Shown: positions 44,039 to 52,884 of the stretch, one piece after another
Layout of the letters: every line of letters begins with the position of its first letter
Numbering within the stretch: position 1 is the first letter of the stretch
Assembly: GCA_039180025.1 (NCBI GenBank)
Contig: JBCDDZ010000002.1
Location: forward strand, 62,001 to 126,000
Length of the DNA stretch: 64,000 nt
Reading direction: 5' to 3'
DNA from: Algisphaera sp039180025
GTDB taxonomy: Bacteria; Planctomycetota; Phycisphaerae; Phycisphaerales; Phycisphaeraceae
Translations under genes and position numbers: made by a program
The notes under the pieces: generated by a model
What the model saw: the letters and a program-made list of their open reading frames with translations, nothing else
Told to the model about the DNA's origin: nothing
Database searches by the model: none

Positions 44039-45562
44039 TCAGAGGTAGTTGAGCGTGAGCGAGCGGCGGGCGTCGGGGGTGTACGCGTTGGACTGCTTGC
44101 CGTCGCGGGCCTGGGGCACGGGCTGGCCGTCGCGGAGAAGGTTCGGCCAGGTCGTGACCGGCCGGCGGGTGTCGATGAGCCATTCCAACAGCAGCCGCCG
44201 GCCGTGGTTCAGCGTCTGGGCGTGTGCGGGATCGGCGTACAGGTTGTTCCGCTCCCACGGGTCGGCCTCAAGGTCGTACAACTCCCCGAGGTCTTGGCCG
44301 GGAAACATCTCCGGCTGATAATGGACCAGCCGCCACCGGTCCCAGCGCACCGACTTGCTCCACGGGTTCTCGGTCACCGCTGCGCCCCGGATCGGCCCGT
44401 CGCCCCCCCGCAGCCACGGGCTCAGGTCCACCCCGTCCACCCAGTCCATCGCCGGCAGCCCCGCCAACGAAGCCGCCGTCGGGGCCAAGTCCACCAGGTG
44501 TGCCAACTCATCTACACGTAGATTTTCCTTCGCCACGCCCGGCACCCGCCAGAGATACGGCACCCGGCAGACCTGCTCCGAGCAGATCCCCGGCGCCTTC
44601 TCCGACAAGCCGAACGTCCCCGAATACGCCCCGTGGTCCGCGGTATAAACCACGATCGTGTCGTCGGCGACCCCGAGTTCCGTGAGGTGATCCAGCACCT
44701 GGCCCACCGCGTGGTCGCAATGAGACACGCACGCGAGGTATCCCTTCCAGACCCGCCGCATCCGCGCTTCGAGATCCTTGGGTTCGTAAAGCCCCTGGGT
44801 CGACAGGTTCTCGGCTACGGTTTCCAAGAAATGCGGCGGCCGGCCGGGCGAATCGTCCAAAGCAAACGGCGGCAGCTCCAGGTCGTCGTCGTACAGATCC
44901 CAGAACGCTTGGGCCGGGGTATAAACCTGGTGCGGGCGGTGGTAGCTGACCTCCATGCAGAACGGCTGGCCGCGCGCCACGGCTTCGTCCATGAAATGCA
45001 GAGACTGCTGGTTCGTGAACCCCTCGATGCTGTGCTCGAAAGGCATGCGTGACGGCCGGGCTTCGAACGTGTAGTTGCCTTTTTCGGGGAACTCGGGCAG
45101 GCAGCGGGCGTCGACTTCGCCGGCGAACCCCACCCGCTTGAGGTAGTTGCGGTAGGCCATCCCCTCGCCGTCGTTCGCGAGGGTGTCGTGGTACACGTCG
45201 CAGTCTTCGCGGGCCCAGCCGCGTGGGTCTTTGGGCAGATGGAGCTTGCCGATCGCCGCGGTGGCGTAGCCGTGGGCTCGGAAGTGCCCGAGGAAGGATG
45301 GCAGGTGGGTCGGGGTCGGCCCGGTCAGGCCGTAGTACCCGTGGTTCTGGCAATACTGCCCCGACAGCAGCGACACCCGGGTGGGCAGGCAGATCGGGTT
45401 CGGCGTATAGGCGTGGCGGAACCGCGTACCCTGCTCCGCCAGGCGGTCGAGGTGGGGGGTGAGCGCTTGCGGGTGATTCTCATAGCCGGTGCAGGCCGCG
45501 TTGTGCTGATCGGTCATGATCAGCACCACATTCTTGGAAGGGGTGCGTGGAGTCTGAGCCAT
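44039..45562 (-). CDS. Sulfatase (S1-type)
   Basis: Sulfatase of 507 residues. KNVVLIMTDQHNAACTGYEN is the first metal site and the activation motif TPNPICLPTRVSLLSGQYCQ has Cys58 (C-x-P-x-R). DDTIVVYTADHGAYSGTFGL follows at about residue 285. ATG 45562 is chosen because similarity starts there; the open frame to 45661 is unlike the family and approaches the pilin gene terminator. It is the first gene of the sulfatase/FAD operon, with its promoter expected between 45563 and 45660. Confidence 0.92.
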   Translation of the reverse strand: MAQTPRTPSKNVVLIMTDQHNAACTGYENHPQALTPHLDRLAEQGTRFRHAYTPNPICLPTRVSLLSGQYCQNHGYYGLTGPTPTHLPSFLGHFRAHGYATAAIGKLHLPKDPRGWAREDCDVYHDTLANDGEGMAYRNYLKRVGFAGEVDARCLPEFPEKGNYTFEARPSRMPFEHSIEGFTNQQSLHFMDEAVARGQPFCMEVSYHRPHQVYTPAQAFWDLYDDDLELPPFALDDSPGRPPHFLETVAENLSTQGLYEPKDLEARMRRVWKGYLACVSHCDHAVGQVLDHLTELGVADDTIVVYTADHGAYSGTFGLSEKAPGICSEQVCRVPYLWRVPGVAKENLRVDELAHLVDLAPTAASLAGLPAMDWVDGVDLSPWLRGGDGPIRGAAVTENPWSKSVRWDRWRLVHYQPEMFPGQDLGELYDLEADPWERNNLYADPAHAQTLNHGRRLLLEWLIDTRRPVTTWPNLLRDGQPVPQARDGKQSNAYTPDARRSLTLNYL

Positions 45563-45659
45563 AACGGGGTGCTTCGAGAAACGATACAAAAGATTCAATG
45601 AAGCCGCGACCCTAACCGCCGAGGCTCCGCAGCGGTAGCGGACCGGCGAGAGGTCGCTC

Positions 45660-45697
45660 AAAAAAAAGCGGGAGGAAGGCGTGAGCCTTCCTCCCGC
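45660..45697 (-). terminator. Intrinsic terminator of the pseudopilin gene
   Basis: Perfect 13-bp stem (45668-45680 with 45685-45697, plus-strand GCGGGAGGAAGGC) and a four-base loop. Read on the minus strand it is followed by an uninterrupted U-tract (eight A on the plus strand, 45660-45667). This is a textbook intrinsic terminator, and it separates the pseudopilin transcript from the sulfatase operon. Confidence 0.92.
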
Positions 45698-45744
45698 GGT
45701 GTACTTACGATATCTGATGGGTGATGGACATCGAAAACGAACAA

Positions 45745-46605
45745 TTAGGGGACATCGACGTCGTAGAGCTTCTGCCAGACCATCTCGATCGGGCCGGCAC
45801 CGTAGCCGGTGGTGTCCATGTTACTGGCCTCTGCCATGAAGTCCGACAGCTGCGGCGACAAATCGTTGTTGGGGGTCGAATTGTCGGCGAAATCGGGGTG
45901 CTGAACGTAGCTGCCACTGCCATCGATGTAGCCGACGTTGTTGCCTTCGTCTTTGTGGCTCGAGTAGCCGGCAACGTCACCCGTGTTGCCTTCGAAGACG
46001 TCCGAAACCATTGCGACGCGGCCGATCGCTTCACCCACCCTGAACGTGGCCTTAAACTTCTGATCGTCGAATTTACCATCATTATCAAAGTCCTCAAGCG
46101 TTTTCATCCCAGCCGAGGTGATATATCGGCTCTGCCGCGCGGAATAGTGCGCACGGAAGTTGATGTTGCCGCCCGTACGGGTGAACACTTCATTCAGATC
46201 ATTGGGGGATTGCACGACGTTGATAACACCGTCATGTTCCAGAGACGGGCAGAGGAAGAAGCCGGCAACCTGCATCTGGTTGCGGTCCGCTTTGCCTAGA
46301 TAGCCCTGGTTGACGAGCTTTCCCCAAGGGGTCGGGGCTTTGCGGTTACCGTTAATGGTCACGTTGTTGCTACGGGTTCCGCCGTCGTCGGTACGCGGCA
46401 CGTAGTCGTCGAAGTCGGCCGCGTAGCTCTGTGTGCCTTGGTTGAGCGACCGGATATTGGCCAGGCAGGCCACGCCGCGTGCCGATTCACGGGCCGCCCC
46501 CAGTGCGGGCAGCAGGATGCCGATCAGCAGCGCGATGATCGAGATCACCACTAAGAGCTCGATCAGGGTGAAGCCACGATGGCGGAGACGCTGGAGTTCG
46601 AACAT
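45745..46605 (-). CDS. Prepilin-type N-terminal cleavage/methylation domain protein
   Basis: Pseudopilin-like protein of 286 residues. The leader RHRGFTLIELLVVISIIALL (about residues 8-27) has the prepilin peptidase site after Gly and the Glu at mature position 5, followed by IGILLPALGAARESARGVAC. The body (NQGTQSYAADFDDYVPRTDD onward) resembles the large planctomycete family of such proteins, which are far more numerous than needed for one secretion machine. Its task is unknown; an envelope location in a type-II-secretion or pilus-like structure is expected. It has its own terminator and lies between the sulfatases and a LacI gene. Confidence 0.88.
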   Translation of the reverse strand: MFELQRLRHRGFTLIELLVVISIIALLIGILLPALGAARESARGVACLANIRSLNQGTQSYAADFDDYVPRTDDGGTRSNNVTINGNRKAPTPWGKLVNQGYLGKADRNQMQVAGFFLCPSLEHDGVINVVQSPNDLNEVFTRTGGNINFRAHYSARQSRYITSAGMKTLEDFDNDGKFDDQKFKATFRVGEAIGRVAMVSDVFEGNTGDVAGYSSHKDEGNNVGYIDGSGSYVQHPDFADNSTPNNDLSPQLSDFMAEASNMDTTGYGAGPIEMVWQKLYDVDVP

Positions 46606-46701
46606 GACTAATCCTTTAATGAAGAAGATCTCGGGAGAGCCGCGAGAAAGAAGGGTGGGGAGTCAAAAGTGCAGTCGGTGACGATTAAAACGACAAAAAC
46701 A

Positions 46702-47808
46702 TTAAAGATGGACGCGGCCGAGCAACGGGCTCGGGCGGAATTCAGGGGCAATCACTTGGGAGGCGATCGCCTGCTCGGGCTGGGCGATGCGTTCCTGCAG
46801 CATCCGGATCGCGGTGTGGCCCAGCAAAGCAAACGGGAGATGGATCGTGGGCAGATCGGCGCCCAGGCTTCGGTCGCGGTCGTGGGCAAAGGCGAGAATC
46901 GAAAGATCACGGCCCGGGGTGAGCCCCAGTTCCGCGGCCGCGAACGCCAGTGCGGTGGCCGGCCAGGTTGTCTGAGAGATCACCGCCGTCGGCCTGTCGT
47001 CACGCTGAAGCAGCGACTTCATGAAACGGACCATGTCCGCTTGGTCTTGATCCCGATCGGCCACGGAGTCGGGCAGGATGTGTTCGCGGAAATAGCAGCC
47101 CAGATCGAGCCCGAGTTCGGCGGCGGCCCCGTGGCAGCCAATAAAACGCTCACGCGCGCTGTAGTGATCCGAGGCGAGATTGGCTTCGTGGTGCGACACG
47201 TCGAGGTAGGCCACCGACCGATGGCCGAGCGCCGCAACCTGCTCCACCGCGAGCCGGCCGGCGGCGCGCTCGTCGAAGTAGACCGCATCGTGATCCCGCG
47301 GGGTATTCATCCAGATCGCGGGGAGGCCGAACGACTCGATCAGATCAACCATTTTGGCCGGGATACGATCGGTGTAGTTGATCAGCATCCCGTCAGCCAT
47401 GTACTCACGGAGCAGCTTCGGCACGACGCCGTGTGAAGTCAGCTTGTGGTCGGGGAGACGGCAAAGCGTCAAGTGCAGATCGTTTTGGTCAAGCACCTTT
47501 TGCACCGCGTCCAGCAGGCTGGGGTGGGTAAAGCTGCGGTGCCGGTCGGTGCTCTGGAGCAGCGCCACGGCGTTGAACGTGCCCCGGCTAAACGCCCGGG
47601 CCGCGCCGTTGGGCCGATAGCCCAGGTCCGCGGCGATCTTCCGGATATTCTCGGCCCGCTTGATCGCATCGACCCGCAGCCCCTTGCCCACGTTGTTCAG
47701 AGCGTTCGACACGGTCCGCGGCGATACCCCCGCAGCCTGCGCGATATCCTCGAGTGTGGCGCCCGAGGGTGCGGAGGGGGAGGGAAAAGTAACGGCTGAC
47801 TTATTCAT
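46702..47808 (-). CDS. LacI family transcriptional regulator
   Basis: Regulator of 368 residues. The helix-turn-helix ATLEDIAQAAGVSPRTVSNA lies at about residues 17-36, followed by the hinge sequence LGYRPNGAARAFSRG and the sugar-sensing domain from VALLQSTDRHRSF. The start ATG 47808 leaves a short Ser/Pro-rich N-terminal arm. It is divergent to the beta-helix gene at 48228 and precedes the pseudopilin and sulfatase genes on its own strand, so it may control the hydrolase run, the sulfatases, or both. It is only distantly like the other LacI protein in the window. Confidence 0.92.
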   Translation of the reverse strand: MNKSAVTFPSPSAPSGATLEDIAQAAGVSPRTVSNALNNVGKGLRVDAIKRAENIRKIAADLGYRPNGAARAFSRGTFNAVALLQSTDRHRSFTHPSLLDAVQKVLDQNDLHLTLCRLPDHKLTSHGVVPKLLREYMADGMLINYTDRIPAKMVDLIESFGLPAIWMNTPRDHDAVYFDERAAGRLAVEQVAALGHRSVAYLDVSHHEANLASDHYSARERFIGCHGAAAELGLDLGCYFREHILPDSVADRDQDQADMVRFMKSLLQRDDRPTAVISQTTWPATALAFAAAELGLTPGRDLSILAFAHDRDRSLGADLPTIHLPFALLGHTAIRMLQERIAQPEQAIASQVIAPEFRPSPLLGRVHL

Positions 47809-48227
47809 GCGTCACTCAGATAAAGAAAAGACGAAGACGTGAGCGGGAAACCAAGGTCAAGAATTAATTTACCGAGATACTAACTTGCAGCATTGCATCC
47901 AACTTGCAGCATGGTAACATATCGTCATGATACGTCAAGGCAGTTAGTCCGAGTTCTGAGAAAAATTTTTCGATTCTTAATTTAAGATTCAATTCGACAG
48001 TAATTTGTAAAAACATTGACTCGACGGCCGGTTTCCTTGATGCTGATGTTATGTCTGCGGACAAAACTTTACTAACGGCTAGTCGATCGTGATGCAGATG
48101 TGTTCAATAAGCCTAGGTACGCCCCATCATTTAATCTTTAATTCATTCTAAATTCATTTTTTTGATCACCATACGATCTGTTGGCGGGCTTCAGGCCAGC
48201 CGCTCTTCCCTTAGGAACAAAATCCCT
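47809..48227. promoter_or_regulatory. AT-rich divergent regulatory region with repeats
   Basis: Spacer of 419 bases, AT-rich, between a LacI gene (minus) and the hydrolase run (plus). It holds a 12-base direct repeat, AACTTGCAGCAT, at 47882-47893 and 47901-47912, a partial palindrome TATC-GTCAT-GATA at 47920-47932, and a near-palindrome TGTCTGCGGACA at 48052-48063. Any of these could be regulator sites. A 66-codon minus-strand frame (47864-48064) is not supported as a gene. Confidence 0.55.
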
Positions 48228-50486
48228 ATGGCTCCGATTTTTGAGACCAACAACGCTCCGGCGGCCACCGCCAACCCCAAGCCGCTCGTTCCCGTGGAAG
48301 TCGCGCCGTCACGGCGATGGATCGTCGATCAGTTGCACCCCGCCGCGGACGACGCCAATGCCGGCACAGCCGACGCGCCGCTCGCCACTCTTCAAGCCGC
48401 CGCCGATCAGGCGATGCCCGGCGACATCGTGCGGGTCCACGCGGGGGTGTACCGCGAGCGGGTTTGTCCCGCCCGCGGAGGCCAGCCGGATCGGCCCATT
48501 GTCTACGAGGCCGCCCCGGGCCACGACGTCTATGTCCGCGGGTCGGAGCCGCTGACCGATTTTCAGGGTGAGGTCAAAGGCCTGCCGGGCGTGAAGTGTT
48601 ACTCGCTCCAGGCGGTGGCCTTCGGCGAAGCGGCGTACCAAGGCCGCTGCGACCCCGCGTTCTACGGTGATTTCAACCCGTATCACCTCAACTTCGACCG
48701 GGGGCGGACCGCCCGGCCGCACCAAGAGGTCGTCGAACAACTCCACCGCCAACTCGAAAAAGCCCGGCAGAAACACGACGCTTTCGATGACGCCGACCTG
48801 ATGCGCGTCCGCGCCGCGAAAAGCGTCAAGGGTCTGGAACGCGAGTTGGATGAATCCACCCGCCCCGCCAAGCGCCGCTACCGCCTCACCCTGGGCCAGA
48901 TTTTCGTCGACGGCCAGCCGATGAAACAGGTCCAGACCCGCGAGCAACTCGCCACCCTGCCCGGTACCTGGATGGCCAGTCCCGAGGGCGATGCGGTCTG
49001 GCTGCACCCGACCCCCGGGGCCACGCCCCTCGAACAGCGTCTGGTCGAACATTCGGTCCGCCACGCCGTGTTCTCGCCGCTGCGGCGGGGCCTGGGCTAT
49101 CTGGTGGTGCGCGGGTTTGTTTTCGAGCACGCCGCGAACTTCTACCCGACCTGGATGCCCCACGGCTGGCCGCACTCGGGCATGGTCAGCACCCGGGCCG
49201 GCCACCACTGGGTGGTCGAAAGCAACACCATCCGCTACGCCAACTGCATCGGCATGGACTGCGGCAGCGAACGCAACCTCGACGGCCACCCTCATACCGA
49301 GTTCTCGGGAGACGACGTAGAAACCTTCGGCCGGCCCGAAGGCCGGGTCCAGCGGACCGGCGACCGGACCGGCGGCGTCGGCTACCACCTGATCCGCGAC
49401 AACGATATCTCCGACAACGGCCACTGCGGTCTCGCGGGTATGAAGCACACCGGCACCCGGGTCATCGGCAACCGCATCGAACGCAACAACCGCGACGGCT
49501 GGAGCAGCCCCTGGTGGGAATTCGCCGGCATCAAGTTTCACTTCTTCTACGACGGCCTGATCGAGGGCAACCTCATCCGCGACAACGACGCCCACGGCAT
49601 GTGGATCGATAACCAGTTCGAGGGCTCGCGCGTCACCCGCAACGTGGTGATCAGCAACATGTGGTCGGGCATCAATGTCGAACTCGGACGCGGCCCGATC
49701 ACGATCGACCACAACGTCGTCGCCCACACCCGCCAGGGCGACGGGATCTACGGCCACGACGTGGCCGACGTGACCATCGCCCACAACCTGATCTACGCCA
49801 ACGCCAACTTCGGCGTCTGGTTCGCCTACGCCACCCCCCGGGTCAAGCCCGAGGACGGCTGCTGGAACGTGAACACCCTCAACAACCTGATTCTGGGCAA
49901 CCGCGCCGGGGCCGTGGGCTACCCGCTGCCGTGGGTCGCCGGCGGTCAGAACCAGGCCGACGGCAACCTCTACATGGGCGGCGGCGAATTCCTCGACGAA
50001 GGCGACGGCCCCCGGCCTCCGCGGTTCCAGTTCACCAACCACACCCACATGGGTTTCATGCAGCAGTTCCACGACTTCCCGGTCACCAACCGCCCGCACA
50101 TGAAATCGCTCCTGGAGCAGCACCTCGCCGCTTCGGACCTGCCGCAGAGCGCTTGGCCCGACCTCGACGAGTTCTGCGAGCACTGGCGGGTCGGACTCGA
50201 TGTCTGGCGTGCCGCCCTCGACACCGACCGCCACTCCGTCGCCGTCAGCGTGATCAAAGACAACCTCAGTCCCCAGCGACTCGAATGGCAGTTCCAGTTC
50301 CCCGAAACACTCGACCAGGTCCAATGTTCGCCGGTCCCCGGGCTTCCCTACGACCGTGACTTCACCGGCACCTCGTACCCCTCGGCCGCCGACCGCGACA
50401 CGCCCCTGCGTCCCGGGCCGTTCCAAGACCTCGACGCCGGCTGGGACTACCGCATGCTTTGGCCATTGCCCAAGGTCGGTCCATGA
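48228..50486 (+). CDS. Right-handed parallel beta-helix protein
   Basis: Protein of 752 residues built on a parallel beta-helix. The N-terminal part ADDANAGTADAPLATLQAAA and DIVRVHAGVYRERVCPARGG are the DUF1565-type start. Repeated turns follow (GYHLIRDNDISDNGHCGLAG; VIGNRIERNNRDGW; LIEGNLIRDNDAHGMWIDNQ; VADVTIAHNLIYANANFGVW). Such proteins include polysaccharide lyases, epimerases and alginate-type hydrolases. No signal peptide is obvious with ATG 48228, so export is unproved. First gene of the plus-strand catabolic run; it overlaps the next start by four bases (ATGA). Confidence 0.82.
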   Translation: MAPIFETNNAPAATANPKPLVPVEVAPSRRWIVDQLHPAADDANAGTADAPLATLQAAADQAMPGDIVRVHAGVYRERVCPARGGQPDRPIVYEAAPGHDVYVRGSEPLTDFQGEVKGLPGVKCYSLQAVAFGEAAYQGRCDPAFYGDFNPYHLNFDRGRTARPHQEVVEQLHRQLEKARQKHDAFDDADLMRVRAAKSVKGLERELDESTRPAKRRYRLTLGQIFVDGQPMKQVQTREQLATLPGTWMASPEGDAVWLHPTPGATPLEQRLVEHSVRHAVFSPLRRGLGYLVVRGFVFEHAANFYPTWMPHGWPHSGMVSTRAGHHWVVESNTIRYANCIGMDCGSERNLDGHPHTEFSGDDVETFGRPEGRVQRTGDRTGGVGYHLIRDNDISDNGHCGLAGMKHTGTRVIGNRIERNNRDGWSSPWWEFAGIKFHFFYDGLIEGNLIRDNDAHGMWIDNQFEGSRVTRNVVISNMWSGINVELGRGPITIDHNVVAHTRQGDGIYGHDVADVTIAHNLIYANANFGVWFAYATPRVKPEDGCWNVNTLNNLILGNRAGAVGYPLPWVAGGQNQADGNLYMGGGEFLDEGDGPRPPRFQFTNHTHMGFMQQFHDFPVTNRPHMKSLLEQHLAASDLPQSAWPDLDEFCEHWRVGLDVWRAALDTDRHSVAVSVIKDNLSPQRLEWQFQFPETLDQVQCSPVPGLPYDRDFTGTSYPSAADRDTPLRPGPFQDLDAGWDYRMLWPLPKVGP

Positions 50487-51544
50487 AGCAGTATGGTTTA
50501 GGTCGGACTCTACCCAGCATGATCGCGGTGGTCGGAAGTGTCGTGGCCCTACTGCTGGCCCCGGCGTCGACGGCCGAGCCCGCGCAGACCCGCACGCCCC
50601 CGCCCGAACGGGTGGCCTGGATCGCGTCGTTCCCGCACGTCGTGCTCGAGAACCCGCACGCCGAACTCTGGGTCGCGCGGCCCTCCGGGGCGTCGGGCTA
50701 CAACCGTGCGAAGCGGTTCGACCGCGGCGGCATGGTCCTCTGGGCCCGCGCGGCGTCGGGGCTCGATTACTTCGGCCCGCTGACCGATGCCGACACCCAC
50801 AACCCCGACCGCCACGACCACGTCGCCGGCACCGCGGGCGAGTTCGGGATCCACCACCCGCTCGGCTACGCCGACGCCGCGCCCGGCGAAGCGTTCCTGA
50901 AAATCGGGGTCGGGCTCCTCCAACGGACCGACGCGCGTCCCTACCGCTTCTTCCGCAAATACCCGTCTCTGGACCCGGGGGTCTGGACCGTCGAAACCGC
51001 CGACGACGCGGTCGAGATGGTCCACACCCTGAACACCGACGCGGGCTGGGCTTACACCTACACCAGCCGGGTCCGGTTGGCCCCGGACCACCCGGGTTTC
51101 ACCATCGAGCGTTCGCTGACCAACCGGGGGACGCAGCGCCTCCAGACCTCATACTACAACCACCACTTCGTCCTCCTCGAGGGGCGCCGCGCGGGGCCCG
51201 GGCACGCCATCACCCTGGAGCCGTCGCACCAACCCCGGTCGGACCGCCCGCCGTCACCCCTGGCCGACTTCGACGGCCGCCGCTTCGAAATCCAGCGTCC
51301 GCTGGGCGAGAAATCGGTTACGGTGGACCTCCTCCCCGTCTTCCCCGCTTCATCGCCCCATCACTGGCAGGCCGACTTTACCGCGGACCACACCGACGCC
51401 CGCCTGAGCGTGACGCACACCCCGACGCCCGCCCACGTGGTTCTGTACGCCCGCGAACCTTATTTCAGTGTCGAGCCGTTTATCGAGATCGATCTGGCCC
51501 CCGGTGAATCTTTCCGGTGGACCGCGACCTACGTTTTGCAGTAA
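50483..51544 (+). CDS. Secreted protein of unknown function, mutarotase-like features
   Basis: Exported protein of 353 residues with signal peptide MIAVVGSVVALLLAPASTA (cleavage before EPAQ, about residue 32). The mature part is beta-rich, with HPDHPGFTIERSLTNRG-like blocks (RLAPDHPGFTIERSLTNRGT) and SYYNHHFVLLEGRR. This arrangement recalls galactose-mutarotase-fold proteins that compare a sugar-derived surface with a standard state. No catalytic residues can be assigned. ATG 50483 overlaps the preceding stop and gives the signal peptide; the earlier start at 50459 does not help. It is co-transcribed with the beta-helix gene and the fucosidase. Confidence 0.7.
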   Translation: MKQYGLGRTLPSMIAVVGSVVALLLAPASTAEPAQTRTPPPERVAWIASFPHVVLENPHAELWVARPSGASGYNRAKRFDRGGMVLWARAASGLDYFGPLTDADTHNPDRHDHVAGTAGEFGIHHPLGYADAAPGEAFLKIGVGLLQRTDARPYRFFRKYPSLDPGVWTVETADDAVEMVHTLNTDAGWAYTYTSRVRLAPDHPGFTIERSLTNRGTQRLQTSYYNHHFVLLEGRRAGPGHAITLEPSHQPRSDRPPSPLADFDGRRFEIQRPLGEKSVTVDLLPVFPASSPHHWQADFTADHTDARLSVTHTPTPAHVVLYAREPYFSVEPFIEIDLAPGESFRWTATYVLQ

Positions 51545-51562
51545 TCCCGAGTCTATACACTT

Positions 51563-52837
51563 ATGAGCGCAACTTCTGTCCCGGATCTTTCTGCCGCCGC
51601 GCGCCGCTTCACCCCCGACCGCACCACGTGGTTCGCCGAAGCGCGGTTCGGCATGTTCATCCACTGGGGGCTCTACGCCCTGCTGGGCCGGGGCGAATGG
51701 GCGATGAGCCGCGAGTGCATCCCGGCCGACGAGTACGCCTCGCTCCAGGATCGTTTCACCGCGGAAGACTATGACCCGCGGCGTTGGGCCCGGCTGGCCG
51801 TCGAAGCGGGCATGAAATACGCCGTGCTCACCAGCAAACACCACGAAGGGTTCTGCCTCTGGGACTCGAAAGCGTGTTCGTTTAACGCCGTCAACAGTGC
51901 AGCCCAGCGCGACCTGTTCGCCGAGTACGTCGAAGCGTTCCGAGACGAGGGGTTGAAGGTCGGGGTCTACTACTCGCTGGGCGACTGGAAACACCCCGAC
52001 TGGAAACGCGGCTACGAGGGCGACGACGCGGCCCGCCAGCGTTTCATGGACTACACCGCCGAGCTGCTCCACGAGCTGATGACCGGTTACGGCCCGCTCG
52101 ACCTGCTCTTCTACGACCTGCCCCAAAACTACTCATCCAACGAGTGGCGCAGCGTCGAACTCAACGCCATGGTCCGCGAACTCCAGCCGCACATCCTTGT
52201 CAACAACCGCGCGCTGACCACCGAGGACTACGCCACGCCCGAGCAGCACGCCACCGCCTCGCCGCCCGGCCGTCTGTGGGAGTCGTGCATGACCCTCAAC
52301 GACAACTGGGGCTACGCCCCGCACGACCACAACTTCAAGACCCCCCGTCAGGTCGCCCGCACGCTCGGCTGGATCGCCAGCGGCGGCGGCAACCTGCTTC
52401 TCAACGTCGGCCCCGACCCCGCGGGCCGGATCCCCGAACCCTCCCGGCAGGTGCTCGGCGAAGTCGGCCGCTGGCTCGACCTCCACGGCGAGGCGATCTA
52501 CGCCAGCCAGCGGCACGCCATGAGCTGGAACAGCTTCGGCCCCGTCAGCGCCCGTGGCCACGACCTCTACCTCCACCTCGCGTCCTACTTCGGCTCGACC
52601 CTCCACGTCGGGGCGCTCACCAATCAGGTAAAATCCGCCACCCTCCTGACCACCGGCCAGACGCTGGACTTCGAGCAGATCGGCGACCGCCTCACCCTCA
52701 CCGGGCTGCCCGACGCCAACCCCGACCCCACCGCCGTCCAGATCCCCATCGTCAAGCTCGAACTCGACGGCCCGCCCCGGCAGGACTTCACCCCCCAACT
52801 CGGCACTGCGGATATCTTCCCCGTGTTCCCCGTCTAG
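51563..52837 (+). CDS. Alpha-L-fucosidase, GH29
   Basis: Glycoside hydrolase of 424 residues that releases terminal alpha-L-fucose by a retaining mechanism. The start WFAEARFGMFIHWGLYALLG and the blocks YAVLTSKHHEGFCLWDSKAC and GLKVGVYYSLGDWKHPDW are canonical GH29. LDLLFYDLPQNYS puts the expected nucleophile Asp at residue 185. A short C-terminal beta domain follows residue 330. No signal peptide is visible, so it may work on imported oligosaccharides. With three sulfatases and other hydrolases nearby it points to a fucose-containing sulfated polymer, though GH29 members also act on other fucosides. Confidence 0.93.
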   Translation: MSATSVPDLSAAARRFTPDRTTWFAEARFGMFIHWGLYALLGRGEWAMSRECIPADEYASLQDRFTAEDYDPRRWARLAVEAGMKYAVLTSKHHEGFCLWDSKACSFNAVNSAAQRDLFAEYVEAFRDEGLKVGVYYSLGDWKHPDWKRGYEGDDAARQRFMDYTAELLHELMTGYGPLDLLFYDLPQNYSSNEWRSVELNAMVRELQPHILVNNRALTTEDYATPEQHATASPPGRLWESCMTLNDNWGYAPHDHNFKTPRQVARTLGWIASGGGNLLLNVGPDPAGRIPEPSRQVLGEVGRWLDLHGEAIYASQRHAMSWNSFGPVSARGHDLYLHLASYFGSTLHVGALTNQVKSATLLTTGQTLDFEQIGDRLTLTGLPDANPDPTAVQIPIVKLELDGPPRQDFTPQLGTADIFPVFPV

Positions 52838-52884
52838 CCCCGCCGCCCCCCCAACCCCTAACCCGACGCCTCACGGAAACCACT

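Noticed and set aside
47864..48064. Minus-strand frame of 66 codons in the divergent region
   Set aside because: Lies in the AT-rich regulatory spacer, has no ribosome site or similarity, and covers the putative operator repeats.
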